Assembly (NCBI GenBank): GCA_963837165.1
Contig: CAWIMD010000001.1
Span: 434,001-498,000, forward strand
Direction: 5' to 3'
Source: JAENWD01 sp963837165
GTDB taxonomy: Bacteria > Acidobacteriota > Vicinamibacteria > Vicinamibacterales > JAENWD01
DNA: 64,000 bases
Both the position numbers and the translations under genes were made by a program. Under the pieces are notes generated by a model that was not told where the DNA came from, made no database searches, and saw only the letters and a list, made by a program, of their open reading frames with translations. Positions 8,856 to 19,437 of this stretch are shown in pieces. Positions within the stretch are counted from its first letter, which is position 1. Every line of letters begins with the position of its first letter.

Positions 8856-10102
8856 TGCAGCACCGGATGCCCGTCGAATCGCTCGGCCCGAACGGCCCCG
8901 CGATGGCGCGTGCCGTCGAGAGGTGCGTCCACTGCGGCTTCTGCCTGCCGGCCTGCCCGACCTACCGCGTGCTCGGCGAGGAGATGGACTCGCCGCGCGG
9001 CCGCATCGTGCTGATGAAGCAGGCGCTCGAGGGCGAGCTGTCGATGCCCGACGTCCTGCCCCACGTCGATCGGTGTCTCGGGTGCCTGGCCTGTGAGACG
9101 GCGTGCCCGTCGGGCGTGCAGTACGGCGAGCTGCTCATACCGTTTCGGGCTCGGGCGGAGAGCGGCACGCGACCGGCGGCTGCGCGGCTGCGCGTGACCG
9201 GGCTGCTGCGGATCATGGAGTCGCCGGGTCTGTTCCGGGCGGCGGTGCGGGCCGGCCGGGTGGCCGCGCTCGCCCGCGGCATCATGCCGGCACGTGCACG
9301 CGCGGCGCTCGCGCTGCTGCCGCAGGCGCTGCCGCCGGCGACCCCGCTGGCGGAGGTGACGCCGGCGCAGGGATTGCGCCGCGCCCGCGTCGCGCTGCTG
9401 GCCGGCTGCGTGCAGCAGGTGCTCGCGCCGGAGATCAACCACGCGACGGTGCGCGTGCTGTCGGCCCAGGGCATCGAGGTCGTCGTCCCGCGATCGCAGG
9501 GCTGTTGCGGCGCGCTGGCGCTTCATGCCGGGCACGACGACCACGCGCGCTCGCGCGCGCACGCCCTCCTCGACGCGATGCCGGGCGATGTGGATGCGGT
9601 GGTGAGCAGTGCGGCAGGCTGCGGGTCGGCGATGAAGGAGTACGGGGCGCTCTTCGAGGGGAGGCCGGCCCACGATCGCGCCGTCCGGTTCGCCGCCCGG
9701 GTGCGCGACGTCTCGGAGGTCCTGGCCGAGATCGGACTGGCGAGGCCGCTCTCGCTTGCGGCGCCGATGACGGTCGCGTATCACGACGCCTGCCACCTGG
9801 CTCACGCGCAGGGCGTTCGCGCGGCGCCGCGGCGGCTGCTCGGCGAGGTGTCGGGCCTGCGGGTGCTCGAGGTGCCCGACGGTGACATCTGCTGCGGGTC
9901 GGCCGGCCTGTACAACCTCGAGCAGCCCGGGATTGCCGGCCGGCTTGGCGCCGCCAAAGCGGAGGCGGTCCTCTCGACCGGCGCCGAGGCTGTCGTCACG
10001 GGCAACATCGGGTGCATGACGCAACTGGCGGCGCACCTGGCCCGCGCGGGGCACGCGATGCCGGTGCTGCACACGATGCAGCTGCTGGAGCGCGCACTCT
10101 GA
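8855..10102 (+). CDS. glcF: Glycolate oxidase iron-sulfur subunit GlcF
   Basis: A 415-residue protein with two 4Fe-4S motifs: CVHCGFCLPACP (Cys 24, 27, 30, 34) and CLGCLACETACP (Cys 74, 77, 80, 84). Two CCG domains follow, marked by QGCCGALALHAG and GDICCGSAGLYNL. It carries electrons from the GlcD/GlcE flavins towards the membrane quinone pool. It is the last gene of the coupled glcDEF unit and ends directly in a low-complexity repeat. Confidence 0.93.
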   Translation: MQHRMPVESLGPNGPAMARAVERCVHCGFCLPACPTYRVLGEEMDSPRGRIVLMKQALEGELSMPDVLPHVDRCLGCLACETACPSGVQYGELLIPFRARAESGTRPAAARLRVTGLLRIMESPGLFRAAVRAGRVAALARGIMPARARAALALLPQALPPATPLAEVTPAQGLRRARVALLAGCVQQVLAPEINHATVRVLSAQGIEVVVPRSQGCCGALALHAGHDDHARSRAHALLDAMPGDVDAVVSSAAGCGSAMKEYGALFEGRPAHDRAVRFAARVRDVSEVLAEIGLARPLSLAAPMTVAYHDACHLAHAQGVRAAPRRLLGEVSGLRVLEVPDGDICCGSAGLYNLEQPGIAGRLGAAKAEAVLSTGAEAVVTGNIGCMTQLAAHLARAGHAMPVLHTMQLLERAL

Positions 10103-10178
10103 ACACAAAGGACACAAAGGAGAACACGAAGAACACCAAGAACACAAAGGGCACAAAGGACACAAAGGACACAAAGGG
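10101..10178. repeat. Low-complexity ACACAAAGG word repeat
   Basis: About ten variants of the words GAACACAAAGG, GACACAAAGG and GAACACCAAG follow one another straight after the glcF stop. The stretch is strongly purine/AC-biased compared with its surroundings. It is not coding. Confidence 0.75.
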
Positions 10179-10206
10179 GCTAATCCGGGGGCGCGAATGA
10201 TCCTTC

Positions 10207-10232
10207 GTAGGGCCGAACTTCAGTTCGGCCGA
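10207..10232. repeat. GTAGGGCCGAAC-type palindromic repeat
   Basis: A perfect self-complementary core, GGCCGAACTTCAGTTCGGCC (with TTCA at its centre), preceded by GTAG. The build (GTAG, arm, short TTCAG centre, reverse arm) mirrors the GTAGCGCAG repeat family. A second copy lies at 35074-35100. Confidence 0.75.
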
Positions 10233-10269
10233 AGGGATGTTCCGTTCGGACCCCGCATGTGCTCACATG

Positions 10270-10288
10270 ATGAGTACGATATACTCAT
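10270..10288. promoter_or_regulatory. Putative autoregulatory operator of the RHH/PIN pair
   Basis: A perfect inverted repeat ATGAGTA-N5-TACTCAT in an AT-rich patch that ends three bases before the antitoxin ATG. Ribbon-helix-helix antitoxins typically repress their own promoter through such sites. Binding is inferred from position and symmetry. Confidence 0.5.
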
Positions 10289-10291
10289 CGT

Positions 10292-10549
10292 ATGATTACT
10301 CGACTCCAGGTCGTCCTCGACAAGGCCGAGCTGCGCGAGATCCGCGCCACCGCCCGGCGGCGGCGCATGACGGTCTCCGAGTGGGTCCGGCAGGCGCTCC
10401 GCGCCGCGCGCCGAGGTGAACCGCAGCAGGGTCCGCGGCGCAAGCTCGAGGTGGTTCGCGCTGCGTCACGGCACGCGTTCCCGACCGCGGATATCGACCA
10501 GATGCTTCGGGAAATCGAGGGAGGCTACGAGGACGCCGGGCCGCGATGA
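10292..10549 (+). CDS. Ribbon-helix-helix (CopG/VapB-like) antitoxin
   Basis: An 85-residue protein. The N-terminal part TRLQVVLDKAELREIRATAR followed by MTVSEWVRQALRAAR is a strand-helix-helix DNA-binding unit. The acidic C-terminal tail (ADIDQMLREIEGGYED) would wrap the toxin. The stop overlaps the start of the PIN toxin by four bases (ATGA), the usual arrangement for VapBC-like modules. A palindrome directly upstream is a likely self-operator. Confidence 0.8.
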   Translation: MITRLQVVLDKAELREIRATARRRRMTVSEWVRQALRAARRGEPQQGPRRKLEVVRAASRHAFPTADIDQMLREIEGGYEDAGPR

Positions 10550-10945
10550 TCTTCGTCGACTCGAACATCCCGATGTACCTGGTTGGCGCGCCGCATCCGC
10601 ACAAGGCCGATGCGCAGCGGCTCCTCGAATCGGCGGTCGACTGCCGAAGAACGGCTCGTCACCAGCGCGGAAGTGCTCCAGGAGATTCTGCACCGATACG
10701 TCGCGATCGAGCGTCCTCAGGCGATCCAGCCGGCATTCGACGCTCTGCTCGGGGTGGTCGACGACGTGCTCTCGATCACGAGATCGGACGCGGAACGCGC
10801 GAAGACCATCGTGCTCGGCATGCCGGGCCTGTCGGCGCGGGACGCGCTGCACGCGGCCGTGATGGAGCGTGAGCATATCGAGAAGGTCATGAGTTTCGAT
10901 GCCGGGTTCGATCGAGTTCCCGGTCTGGTGCGCTTGGGCGCCTGA
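10546..10945 (+). pseudogene. PIN-domain (VapC-like) toxin, frameshifted
   Basis: The PIN fold residues are present once one extra base near 10643 is removed. The first part, MIFVDSNIPMYLVG, holds the first acidic residue. After the break it continues EERLVTSAEVLQEILHRY, then GLSARDALHAAVM (third acidic residue) and MSFDAGFDRVPGL (fourth). Joined length is about 132 residues, normal for a PIN ribonuclease toxin. As written, translation stops early and the toxin would be dead. Decay of the toxin while the antitoxin stays intact is common, but a sequencing error cannot be excluded. Confidence 0.75.
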
Positions 10946-11009
10946 GGATTGTGCCTGACGATTGTTGACGTTGCCGGTGGCCGGGGGTATCGTCCGGACG
11001 GAGGCTGCC

Positions 11010-12002
11010 GTGAAGCTCGGACTCTACAGCATCACCTACCTGGGCGTCTGGTATCGCGGTCCGGCGCTGACGCTGGAAGACGTGATCGGCCGCGCGCGCG
11101 AGTACGGCTACGACGGCGTCGAGATCGACGGGAAGCGCCCGCACGGCAACCCGCTGGACATGCCGGCGGCACGGTGCCGCGACATCAGCCGCCGGGCGGC
11201 CGACGCCGGCGTGCCGATCTACGCCGTGGCTGCGAACAACGACTTCAGCAGCCCGATTCCCGAACATCGCGAGGCGCAGCTCGTCTACGTCCGCGAGCTG
11301 ATCCGGATGACGGCCGATCTCGGCGCGCCGGTGCTGCGCCTGTTCCTGGCGTGGCCGGGCGTGACGCTGGGGCCCAACGGCGGCACGTACGACGTCGCCC
11401 GGCGGGTCTGGCGCATCGCCCAGCACGAGGCCGGGTGACGGGGCGGGCGTGGGACCGATGTCGGGACGGCCTCATCGAGGCCGCGCGCTGGGCGGCGGAA
11501 GTGGGCGTCACGCTCGCCCTGCAGAACCATCCGCCGGTGCTCGAGAACCATCACGACATGCTGCGCATGATTGCCGAGGTCGATTCACCGGCGCTGAAGG
11601 CCTGCTTCGACGCCCCGCTGGCGCACATGCAGGGCATGAGCCCCGAGGCCATGCGCGAGGCCGCCCGCGAGGTCGGGTCCGCGGCAGGTGCTCTCGCACT
11701 TCGGCGGCGAGTACGAGCGAGGCGCGGACGGGTGCATCAGGGGCGTCGTGTGGAACCGCGACGGCAGCCGGACGCCGGAGGCGTTCTATGCGGAGTTCGT
11801 ACGGGGCATGACCGACATCGGCTACCAGGGCTACATCGGCTACGAGCTCTGCCACCCGCTGCCGCAGGTCGACGGAGCGACTGTCGGTGTCGAGTTCGCG
11901 GATCTCAACGCGCGGCTGGCCGCGGAGTATCTGGGGGCGCTCGTTCGGGAAATCGAGGCGGAGCACATCGCCGCGCGCATGGCCGAACGCGTCAGCAGCT
12001 GA
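11010..12002 (+). pseudogene. Sugar phosphate isomerase/epimerase (xylose isomerase-like TIM barrel), frameshifted
   Basis: The start is GTG 11010, reading VKLGLYSITYLGVWYRG. Family signs are GYDGVEIDGKRPHGNP and a barrel core with VGVTLALQNHPPVLENHHD and VDSPALKACFDAPL. The C-terminal part is MTDIGYQGYIGYELCHPLP...GVEFADLNARLA. The frame changes near 11430 and again near 11695, so no intact protein is made as written. The joined length would be about 330 residues. The last 315 bases have a diverged second copy at 19438-19748. Confidence 0.75.
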
Positions 12003-12149
12003 CGCCGGGGTTCCGGGGTTCGAGGTTCTGCATGCGCGGTTCGTGCATCCAGGTTCAGGACGCCCGAGGGCATCGCATCGTGCGGAGCATCTCGGGAGCA
12101 AGGGACGCGATGCGCGGGCATCGCGTCTCTTGCACTGCGCGCACGCAAG

Positions 12150-12929
12150 CTACGGCTGTGAGCATCCTGGTTTGTTGGCGACGATCGTGACCGTGGCCCC
12201 GAACGGCATTGGGAAGTCTCCCCGGAGGGTTGCGTGGTGCACCAGGTCGAACGCGCCCTCGGTCATCCGCATGACGCGCGGGCTGAAATGAGTGTCGGCC
12301 TGCTCGCGTGAGTAGTCGACGTCCTCCATCGGGTCCGACGTGACATCCCACGAGCACTGGTCGACGGGATGGACGAACACCGATGAAGTCGGATCGTCGG
12401 CGCCGAACTTAAAGCTCCCGCTCAGATTGCTGTCGCCGTCCACGGTGGCGAGGCCGTCCACGAACGGCAGGTCCGGTAGCTGCGGAAGCGAATAGGTGCG
12501 TCTCAGGTAGGCGCGAAACGGCATGACGTCTCGAGGAGTTGGACCGTTCGGATTCCACCCGACTTTTCCAAGTCCCAACACCTCGAACGTGCCGTGGTTG
12601 GCGAAGCTCTGGTACGTAGCGCCTGCAGCATTGGTCTGTCCGATGTACCTGATGAAGCGAGTCACCGGGTCGTGTCGGGTGCCGGTGATGCTCATGAACA
12701 GCCACCGGTCCTGGGTCGCTCCCGGTTCGTTGATCACCTTGCAGGTGACGCCGCCGACACCATCGACGTACGCGCCTCCATCGTCGCTCTTGATCGTATC
12801 GAGGCTCGCATCGTGAAGGGTGATCTTGCAGCGCCAGTCTGGCGTCGGATCGGGTTTTCCGCCAGCCCACAAACCCGCAGTCCCGCCCAGGATCACCAGC
12901 GCGCCGGCCGTGATTGAGGTTCTCACCAT
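12150..12929 (-). CDS. Secreted hypothetical protein
   Basis: A 259-residue protein with an N-terminal signal peptide (TAGALVILGGTAGLWAGG) and no other membrane segment. Visible features are a GGAYVDGVGGVTCKVINEPG segment and three cysteines in the mature part. I do not recognise a family. It is divergent from the ECF sigma gene with an 80-bp gap, so a shared promoter region is possible. Base composition is a little less GC-rich than its neighbours. Bases 12003-12149 between it and the isomerase remnant hold repeated CATCGCATCG-like words but no gene. Confidence 0.6.
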   Translation of the reverse strand: MVRTSITAGALVILGGTAGLWAGGKPDPTPDWRCKITLHDASLDTIKSDDGGAYVDGVGGVTCKVINEPGATQDRWLFMSITGTRHDPVTRFIRYIGQTNAAGATYQSFANHGTFEVLGLGKVGWNPNGPTPRDVMPFRAYLRRTYSLPQLPDLPFVDGLATVDGDSNLSGSFKFGADDPTSSVFVHPVDQCSWDVTSDPMEDVDYSREQADTHFSPRVMRMTEGAFDLVHHATLRGDFPMPFGATVTIVANKPGCSQP

Positions 12930-13008
12930 GTTGTCGTGCCCCCTCCTACTCTCCTAGACGGCGCCGCCCCCTAAACCGCACAGGTGGTGGTATTCTCAAC
13001 GCCTCCAA

Positions 13009-13611
13009 GTGAACTTCCCGGAGGGCAACCAACCCGACGACCCGGGCGAAGACGTGGCCGACACCACGACTCTGCACCTGGTGGACCGCGTGAAGCGCGG
13101 CGACCAGGAGGCGCTGGCGGTGCTCATGGAGCGGTTCCTGCCGCGCCTCCAGCGATGGGCCTCCGGCCGCCTCCCCGGCGGCGTCCGAGACCTGGCCGAC
13201 ACGTCCGACCTTGTGCAGGATGTGCTCCTCCAGTCGTTTCAGAAGATCGGAGGCCAGGACTTCGGTCGCGCGGGTGCCCTGCAGGCGTACCTCCGGCAGG
13301 CCATCCTCAATCGGATCCGCGACGAGTTCAGGAAGGCGAAACGGCGGCCCGACGTCGCGGAACTCGAGTCCGCCCAGGCTGACGAGGGGCCCTCGCCGCT
13401 CGAGGCCGCCATCGGACGGCAGGCGCTCGATCGGTACGAAGGGGCGCTGGCCGGACTGCGACCGGGGGATCGCGAGGCGATCATCGCGCGCATCGAGCTG
13501 GGGTTCACGTATGACGAGGTCGCCCAGTTGCTCGGAAAGCCAACGGCCAACGCCGCACGCATGGCTGTGGAGCGGGCGCTCGCCCGGCTAGTCGAGCGCC
13601 TGCGCACATGA
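13009..13611 (+). CDS. ECF-type sigma-70 family RNA polymerase sigma factor
   Basis: A 200-residue sigma factor. Region 2 is around LVDRVKRGDQEALAVLMERF and DLVQDVLLQSF, and the linker is RDEFRKAKRRP. Region 4 is around LRPGDREAIIARIELGFTYD followed by EVAQLLGKPTANAARMAVER. The start is GTG 13009. Its stop overlaps the start of the serine/threonine kinase gene by four bases (ATGA). This sigma-kinase pairing is common in acidobacteria and planctomycetes, where the kinase domain is thought to control the sigma factor. No anti-sigma gene is adjacent. Confidence 0.85.
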   Translation: MNFPEGNQPDDPGEDVADTTTLHLVDRVKRGDQEALAVLMERFLPRLQRWASGRLPGGVRDLADTSDLVQDVLLQSFQKIGGQDFGRAGALQAYLRQAILNRIRDEFRKAKRRPDVAELESAQADEGPSPLEAAIGRQALDRYEGALAGLRPGDREAIIARIELGFTYDEVAQLLGKPTANAARMAVERALARLVERLRT

Positions 13612-16404
13612 GCCCCGACGTCCCGTCCCTCGACGACCTGATCCGCGCGATTTGCGAGGGCACGCCCGTCGACTGGGACGCGCTCGAGCAGGTCGGCAGC
13701 GACACGTTTCGCAGCCAGGTGGCGGCGCTCAAGGTCGTAGCGGGCATCGCCCGCGTCCACCGATCCGAGGCCGTGGGCACATCAGCCCCTGCGCGCGCGC
13801 CGGCCGATGTGCCGAAGCGATGGGGCCACCTCGACGTCCTCGAGCCCGTCGCCAGCGGTGCGTTCGGCGACGTGTACCGCGCATGGGATCCCCAGCTCGA
13901 TCGCGAAGTTGCGCTGAAGCTTCTCCGCCGCGCTCCCGATGCGGATGCCCACGCCGACGAGGTCGTGGAAGAGGGCCGCCTGCTCGCCCGCCTCCGACAC
14001 CCTCACATCGTCAGTATCTACGGCGCCGCGCGCATCGAGGGCCGGGTCGGCCTGTGGATGGAGTACCTGCGCGGGCGCACGCTGGCGCAGGCGGTCGGCC
14101 AGGACGGCGCGCTGCCAGCCCGCAAGGTCGCCGAAATCGGCGCCGTGCTGTGCGACGCGCTTGCCGCGGTCCACACGGCCGGTCTGGTGCATCGCGATGT
14201 CAAGGCACAGAACGTGATGCTGGCCGACGATGGCCGGGTCGTGCTGATGGACTTCGGCGCGGGGGGCGACCTGCGGCATATCGGCCTGGACATGGCGGGT
14301 ACGCCGTTGTACCTGGCGCCCGAAGTCGCGCGTGGCGCTCCGGCGTCTCCGCGGAGCGACATCTACAGCCTCGGCGTCCTCCTGCGGTTCGCGGCGACCG
14401 GCGCATACTCGCGCGACGTCGCGCCCTCCGGCAACGACGGGGCGCTGAAGCGTCTGCTGGCCGTGGTCACGACGGCCAGCGCACGTGATCCCGATGCTCG
14501 GTTCGCATCGGCCGAGGCGTGTGGACGCGAGCTCCGGCGCCTCGCCGCTCCCGTCAGGGTACCTAGGGCTCTCGTCTTCGTCGGCGCCTGCCTCGTCGTC
14601 GCGCTCGGTCTGGTGGCAGGAAGCCTCTGGTGGCACGCGCCGGCGTCAGGCCCCGGTTTCGGTCAGACGAGCGGACCGGCAGGCGTCGCGCACCGCCTCA
14701 CGCTTCGTCCCCTCTGGAACCGCCGGCCTGACGGCCTGGGTGCATTCGGCCGGCCAACCATCGATGGACGCCTCCTGCCGCTGGCGGACGAGCAGGGACG
14801 GCTCGTGATTGCCGACATCGACCTCGGCAACCAGCGACCGCCCATCGTTCTGGGTGCGGCGGACGGCGATCTGCCGGCGTGCAGGGTGACCTCGGGAGTG
14901 GCGCTGTCGCCGACAGGCGATGAGGCCGCGTTCTCGTGCGAGGTCTCCGACGGCGTCCACGAATTCCGGGCCGTGCGTACCGACCCTGCCCACCCCTCCC
15001 AGCGCCGCATCGTCATCGGCGAATGGGATCCCATCGAATGGTCACATCCGACACTCGTGCTCGTGGCATCGCAAACGGCCCCGCCGCGGCTGGCGGTCAT
15101 CGACCTGACCTCGCGCACGGTGCGGCCCTTCGTGACGCTCGCCGCGGCAGTGGACGCCGCGAGCCTGTCGCCTGACGGCCGGTGGGTCGCCTTCGACAGC
15201 CTCGCTGTCACGCCTGTCGGACCGTCATGACGTGTTCGTGGTGTCCGCCCGCGGCGGCCTGCCCGTGCCCGTGGCGACGGGGCCGCCCGACGATCTGCTG
15301 CCGGCGTGGACGCCGGATGGAAGCGTGCTTTTCATCAGCGACCGGACGGGATCGCCGGGCCTGTGGGTTCAGCCTCTCGCGGACGGGCGGCCCGATGGCC
15401 AGCCCCAGTTGCTCTCACAGGACCTGGGTCGTGTGGCGGATGTCTTGGCGGCCACGCGCACCGGAGAGCTGATCTACCTGAGGCAAACGGGCCTGACGCG
15501 AACGATGACGGTGGCACTGGACGCCGAGGGTCGCCTGGCCGGCGAGCCCGCGCAGATCTCCACGCGACAGATGGGCGGCACGATGATGGCGAGCTGGTCG
15601 CCCGATTCGCGTCGGCTCGCCTACCAGACCACGATGACCGGCTCGCGTTCGATCGCGCTCGGGGTGCTCGATCTCGCGAGCGGCACCGAACGCATCGTCA
15701 GCGTGCCGTTCAGATGGTTCGGCAATCCCCGATGGACTCCAGACGGCCGGCACGTGGCCGTGCAGGCGAATGACTTCAGGGACCGGGGCGGCGTCTTTCT
15801 CGTCGACGTGGAGAGCGGTGCGGTGTCGCCGCTGAAGCTGTCCGGTACCGCGAAGGCGGATCACATCCAGGCGTTCCAGATGGGCCGCGACAACGATGTG
15901 GTGATTCGAGTCGCGAAAGGCTTCGTACGACTCGATCTGGCTGGCGGTCCCGAGCGCGCTGTTGTTCCCGTACCGAGGACAACACGGGTGCCTTCAGCGT
16001 GTCGCAAACGGACGGCTCCGTCGCCTTCCACCAATGGGCCGAGCCTGAAATTGCGCTGAAGGTCCGCTCGCCCGACGGGACGATCCGCGAGTTAGCTCCG
16101 ACTCGGCGCGAAGGACCGATTCTGGGACATGACCTGGACGGCCGATGGCCGCGCGATCATCATCGCCCGCTTTCCATTCGATCGGCAGCTCAAGGGCGAA
16201 GCCATCTGGCGATCGCTGTGGCGGATCGACGCCAGGACTGGTGCTGCCGAGCCGCTCGGCCTCAAGCTCGAAGGTCTGCGCGATCTCGCCGTCAGCCCGG
16301 ATGGGCGCCACCTGTCGTTCACGATGGGATGGCCCGCACGGGAACCATGGATTCTCGAGCACTATCTGCCGACATCGCGCCCGAGGGATGGGCGGAAGCG
16401 CTGA
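13608..16404 (+). CDS. Serine/threonine kinase with membrane anchor and PD40-type propeller, three frameshifts
   Basis: The kinase domain (about residues 75-315) is complete: glycine loop VASGAFGDVYRAW, Lys104 in VALKLL, catalytic LVHRDVKAQNVML with Asp197, DFG at 215-217, and APEV. One membrane helix follows (about residues 325-345). Then comes a long outer part with PD40 repeats (SLSPDGRWVAFDS, SWSPDSRRLAYQT, RWTPDGRHVAVQ, AVSPDGRHLSFT). The frame is open to 15230 (540 residues). It then needs single-base corrections near 15205, 15985 and 16115 to reach the natural end at 16404, about 930 residues in all. As written, the protein would lose most of the propeller. It sits between a sigma factor and a TonB receptor. 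Confidence 0.75.
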
Positions 16405-16423
16405 CGGAGAGAGGGTATAGCCA

Positions 16424-19155
16424 GATGCAAACGGCGACACGGGCTCTCACGTTGACGTGGCTGCTGTGTTGACGGCCTCGTCGGCGCATGCCCAGTCGGC
16501 CCAGCGGTCGTCGATCGAAGGAGCGGTCACGGATCAGCAGGGCGCCGTCATCGCAGGCGCGAGCGTCACGTTGACGGGCGCCCGGCTCATCGGCGGCGCG
16601 CGGACCGCGACGACGGATCGGTGGGGACGATATCGCTTCGGAGAGCTGTTGCCGGGCACGTACGAGCGTGATGGCCGCTGCGGCCTCGTTCGATCGCGTT
16701 GGCCGTCAGGGGATTCGCGCTGCCGGTCGAGACGACCTTCACGCTGAACCTCACACTCGCCGTCGCAGGCGTCGTCGCGGCAGTGGAGGTGTCAGCGCGC
16801 GGTGCGTTGATCGACGTGCGCAGCGCAGCCACGCCGACCCTGTTCGTCGAGCCGATGCTCCACGACCTGCCCACCGGGCGCACGCTGCAGTCGGTGCTGA
16901 GTCTGACGCCTGGAGTGACGACAACGACCCCGCTCTATGGGTATGTCGGCGAAGTCGCGTTTGGCGGCACGCAGGGAAGCAACGGGTTCAGCATCGACGG
17001 CGTGAATCTCACCGAGTCGTCGGTGGGCGACCAGTGGAGCCAGGTCAACTACAACTGGCTGGAGCAGGTGCAGGTCGTTGCGCTCGGCGCACCCGCCGAA
17101 TACGGCACCTTCACCGGCGCCGTCGCCAACGGCGTGCTGCGGTCCGGCAGCAACCGCGTCCACGGCATGGGCGAGTGGCTCACGATCAGACCGAGCTGGA
17201 GCGGAAACAATCTCGGCGACTACCCCGAGGATCTGGAAGAGCCGGTGCCTCCGAAGACGATTCTTGGCTGGCGGGACCTGAACGGACAGCTCGGTACGCC
17301 GCTCGTGCGCGATCGGCTGTGGCTGTTCGGTGGCGCCAGCCGTCTGCGTCACGAATATCGAGGCTACGGCTTCGACGGGCCCGGCAGCACGGACGAGCGC
17401 ACGGGCCGGCTGATCGCGAAGGTGGACGCGGCCCTCACCCAGCGATGGATGCTGCAGGGCTTCGTCACACGTGATGCCACCGACGTTTACGGCGAACGGC
17501 TGTCTCCGTACAATCCGACACCAGAGAGCTCACCGGACGCGTTCACACGTACACGGGCCTGGAGCGCGCGCGGCACGTGGATGGCGTCGGCCAGCACCGT
17601 CGCCGATCTTCGCACGAGCGGCTTCACCGGCACTGTCAGACAGGAACCCCATGCGCCGGCGACGCGCGAAGGCCCCTCGCCCGGCCAGGACCTGGCCACC
17701 GGCATTGCGTGCTGCAACTCCTTCTGGCATGAAGAGTACCGCTCGTCGGTCTCGGTGGCCGCGACGATCGGTCATCACCACGACGGCCGCTGGGGCCGGC
17801 ACGACCTTCGCGCCGGGGTCGAGTTCGAGCGCGCACCCGTCGAGGCGGATATCGGCGTGCCCACCGGTCGACGGCTCTACACGTTGAGCGGCGACGTGGC
17901 CATGTACGAAGACTGGGCGGGCGATCACCCGCAGGCCACGGCCCGGCGTGCCGCGATCTACACGCAGGATCGGTGGGCCGTGCACGATCGGCTCACGCTG
18001 GAGCCAGGCCTGCGATTCGAGCACAACCGAGGCTCGGTGCCAGGCGTTCCAGAGGCATTCGGCACCGATGCGGTGGCGCTCCGCTTTGGTCTCGCCTGGG
18101 ATCTCACGGGCACCCAGTCCACCGTCGTCCGGGCGCACTACGGCCGGTACCACGACCCGCTGTACGGCGGCGTCTACGCCTACACCCAGCCGGATGCGCA
18201 CAGCCAGCACACGTTCTACCAGGTCGTGGACGGCCAGCCCGTGGAGCTCTTTCACTACGTCGAGGAAGTGAACCTTCCGGGTCCCTCGTCGCTCGAGGCG
18301 TCGCATGTCGATCAGGTTGTCGCGGGGGTCGAACGCACCGTTGGTCCGAACACGACCGTACAGGTCCAGTACATCGGCCGCCGCTTCGGCAACTTCATCG
18401 GCTGGATCGATCGGCGGCTCGACGACTGGATTCCCTACGACGTGCAGGATCCGGGCGAGGACGGCGTGCCGGGTACCGCCGACGATGGCGGGACGGTCAC
18501 GGTGTACCAGTCCTACAGCAACGCCGCCGACGTGTCGGACCGTGCGCTCGAACTCGGGAATCCGGATGGCGCGTATCGCCGGTACGACGCGCTTCAGGTG
18601 ATTGGCACGCGGCGCTTCGCAGCCGGCTGGCAGTATCAGGTGTCGTACACCTGGTCGCGATCGTCGGGCAACGCCGGCAACGAATACCACACCAACGCGA
18701 CCGGCTCTTCGATGAACCCCGGGGGCTACGGCGCCAACCCCAATGCGCGCCTGGCGCCGCCTGCACCGCCGGTGTACGACTACAGCGAATTCAAGGCGCT
18801 CGGGTCGTACCGCCCGCCGTGGCTCGGGGGATTCACGGTCGGCGGCGTATTCCGCTGGCACAGCGGCACGAACTGGAATCGGATCGCGCAAGTGCAAACG
18901 CCCATTGTCGCGACGTTTCCCGCCGAGCCGGTGGGCGCCCGCCGCACGCCCAGCCTGGCGACCCTCGACTTGCGTGTGGAGAAGACCTTCAGCCTCCAGA
19001 AGGGAACAACGCTCGGTCTCTACGTCGATGGATTCAATCTCACCAACCAGGGGCGCGCCACGAGCTTCAACCCGATGTCCGGGCCGTCGTTCGGGCAGGT
19101 GCGTGGGTGGACCGACCCGCGCAGCATGCGGGTGGGGCTCAGATGCTCGTTCTGA
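16424..19155 (+). CDS. TonB-dependent receptor of the Oar-like type, frame broken near its N-terminus
   Basis: An outer-membrane receptor of about 910 residues. The signal peptide begins at ATG 16424 (MQTATRALTLT) and, after a frame change near 16453, ends in LTASSAHAQS. A carboxypeptidase-regulatory-like domain follows (IEGAVTDQQGAVIAGASVTL, RYRFGELLPGTYE). Two more one-base shifts occur near 16666 and 16697, and the rest is open to 19155 (818 residues). The plug shows LPTGRTLQSVLSLTPGV and FSIDGVNLTESS. The barrel ends in GLRCSF with a C-terminal Phe, as expected. It likely takes up a large substrate across the outer membrane; the substrate is unknown. Confidence 0.8.
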
Positions 19156-19226
19156 CTAATCTGTCAGTCAGGGACTGGCTCCCGAATCTGGACGAAACCC
19201 GGGGGCGTTTAGCTATATCCGTCGCG

Positions 19227-19324
19227 CGCGGTCCAGCCGCGGGTCGCGCGCACGATAGACCTCGCCCATCCCACCCGCGCCGAGGAACGCGAGGACTTCG
19301 GTACGGGCCAAGAAACGACCCGGG
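19227..19324 (-). pseudogene. Fragment of a PknB-type kinase N-terminus
   Basis: About 98 bases nearly identical to the start of the kinase gene at 25517-25615. They encode the glycine loop region (LGAGGMGEVYRARDPRLD) with one extra base and no start or rest of gene. It lies just past the TonB receptor and before the first MITE-like palindrome, so it looks like debris of a duplication or recombination. Confidence 0.75.
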
Positions 19325-19338
19325 GGACAGCAGGGGTA

Positions 19339-19402
19339 GGGATGAATTTCAATCTTTGCCGCTCACTGCGTCGTTCGGGTGGCAGAAACTGAAATTCATC
19401 CC
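19339..19402. mobile_element. MITE-like palindromic element, copy 1
   Basis: 64 bp with perfect 13-bp terminal inverted repeats, GGGATGAATTTCA and TGAAATTCATCCC. The arms are AT-rich in a GC-rich background. It is too short to encode a transposase. It is closely related to the element at 19767-19842. Confidence 0.7.
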
Positions 19403-19437
19403 GAGATACGGAAGACAGCGCACGACGTCGGGGCACT

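Noticed and set aside
19209..19436. Small minus-strand protein over the first MITE-like element
   Set aside because: It is the palindrome joined to the kinase fragment by chance; not a gene.
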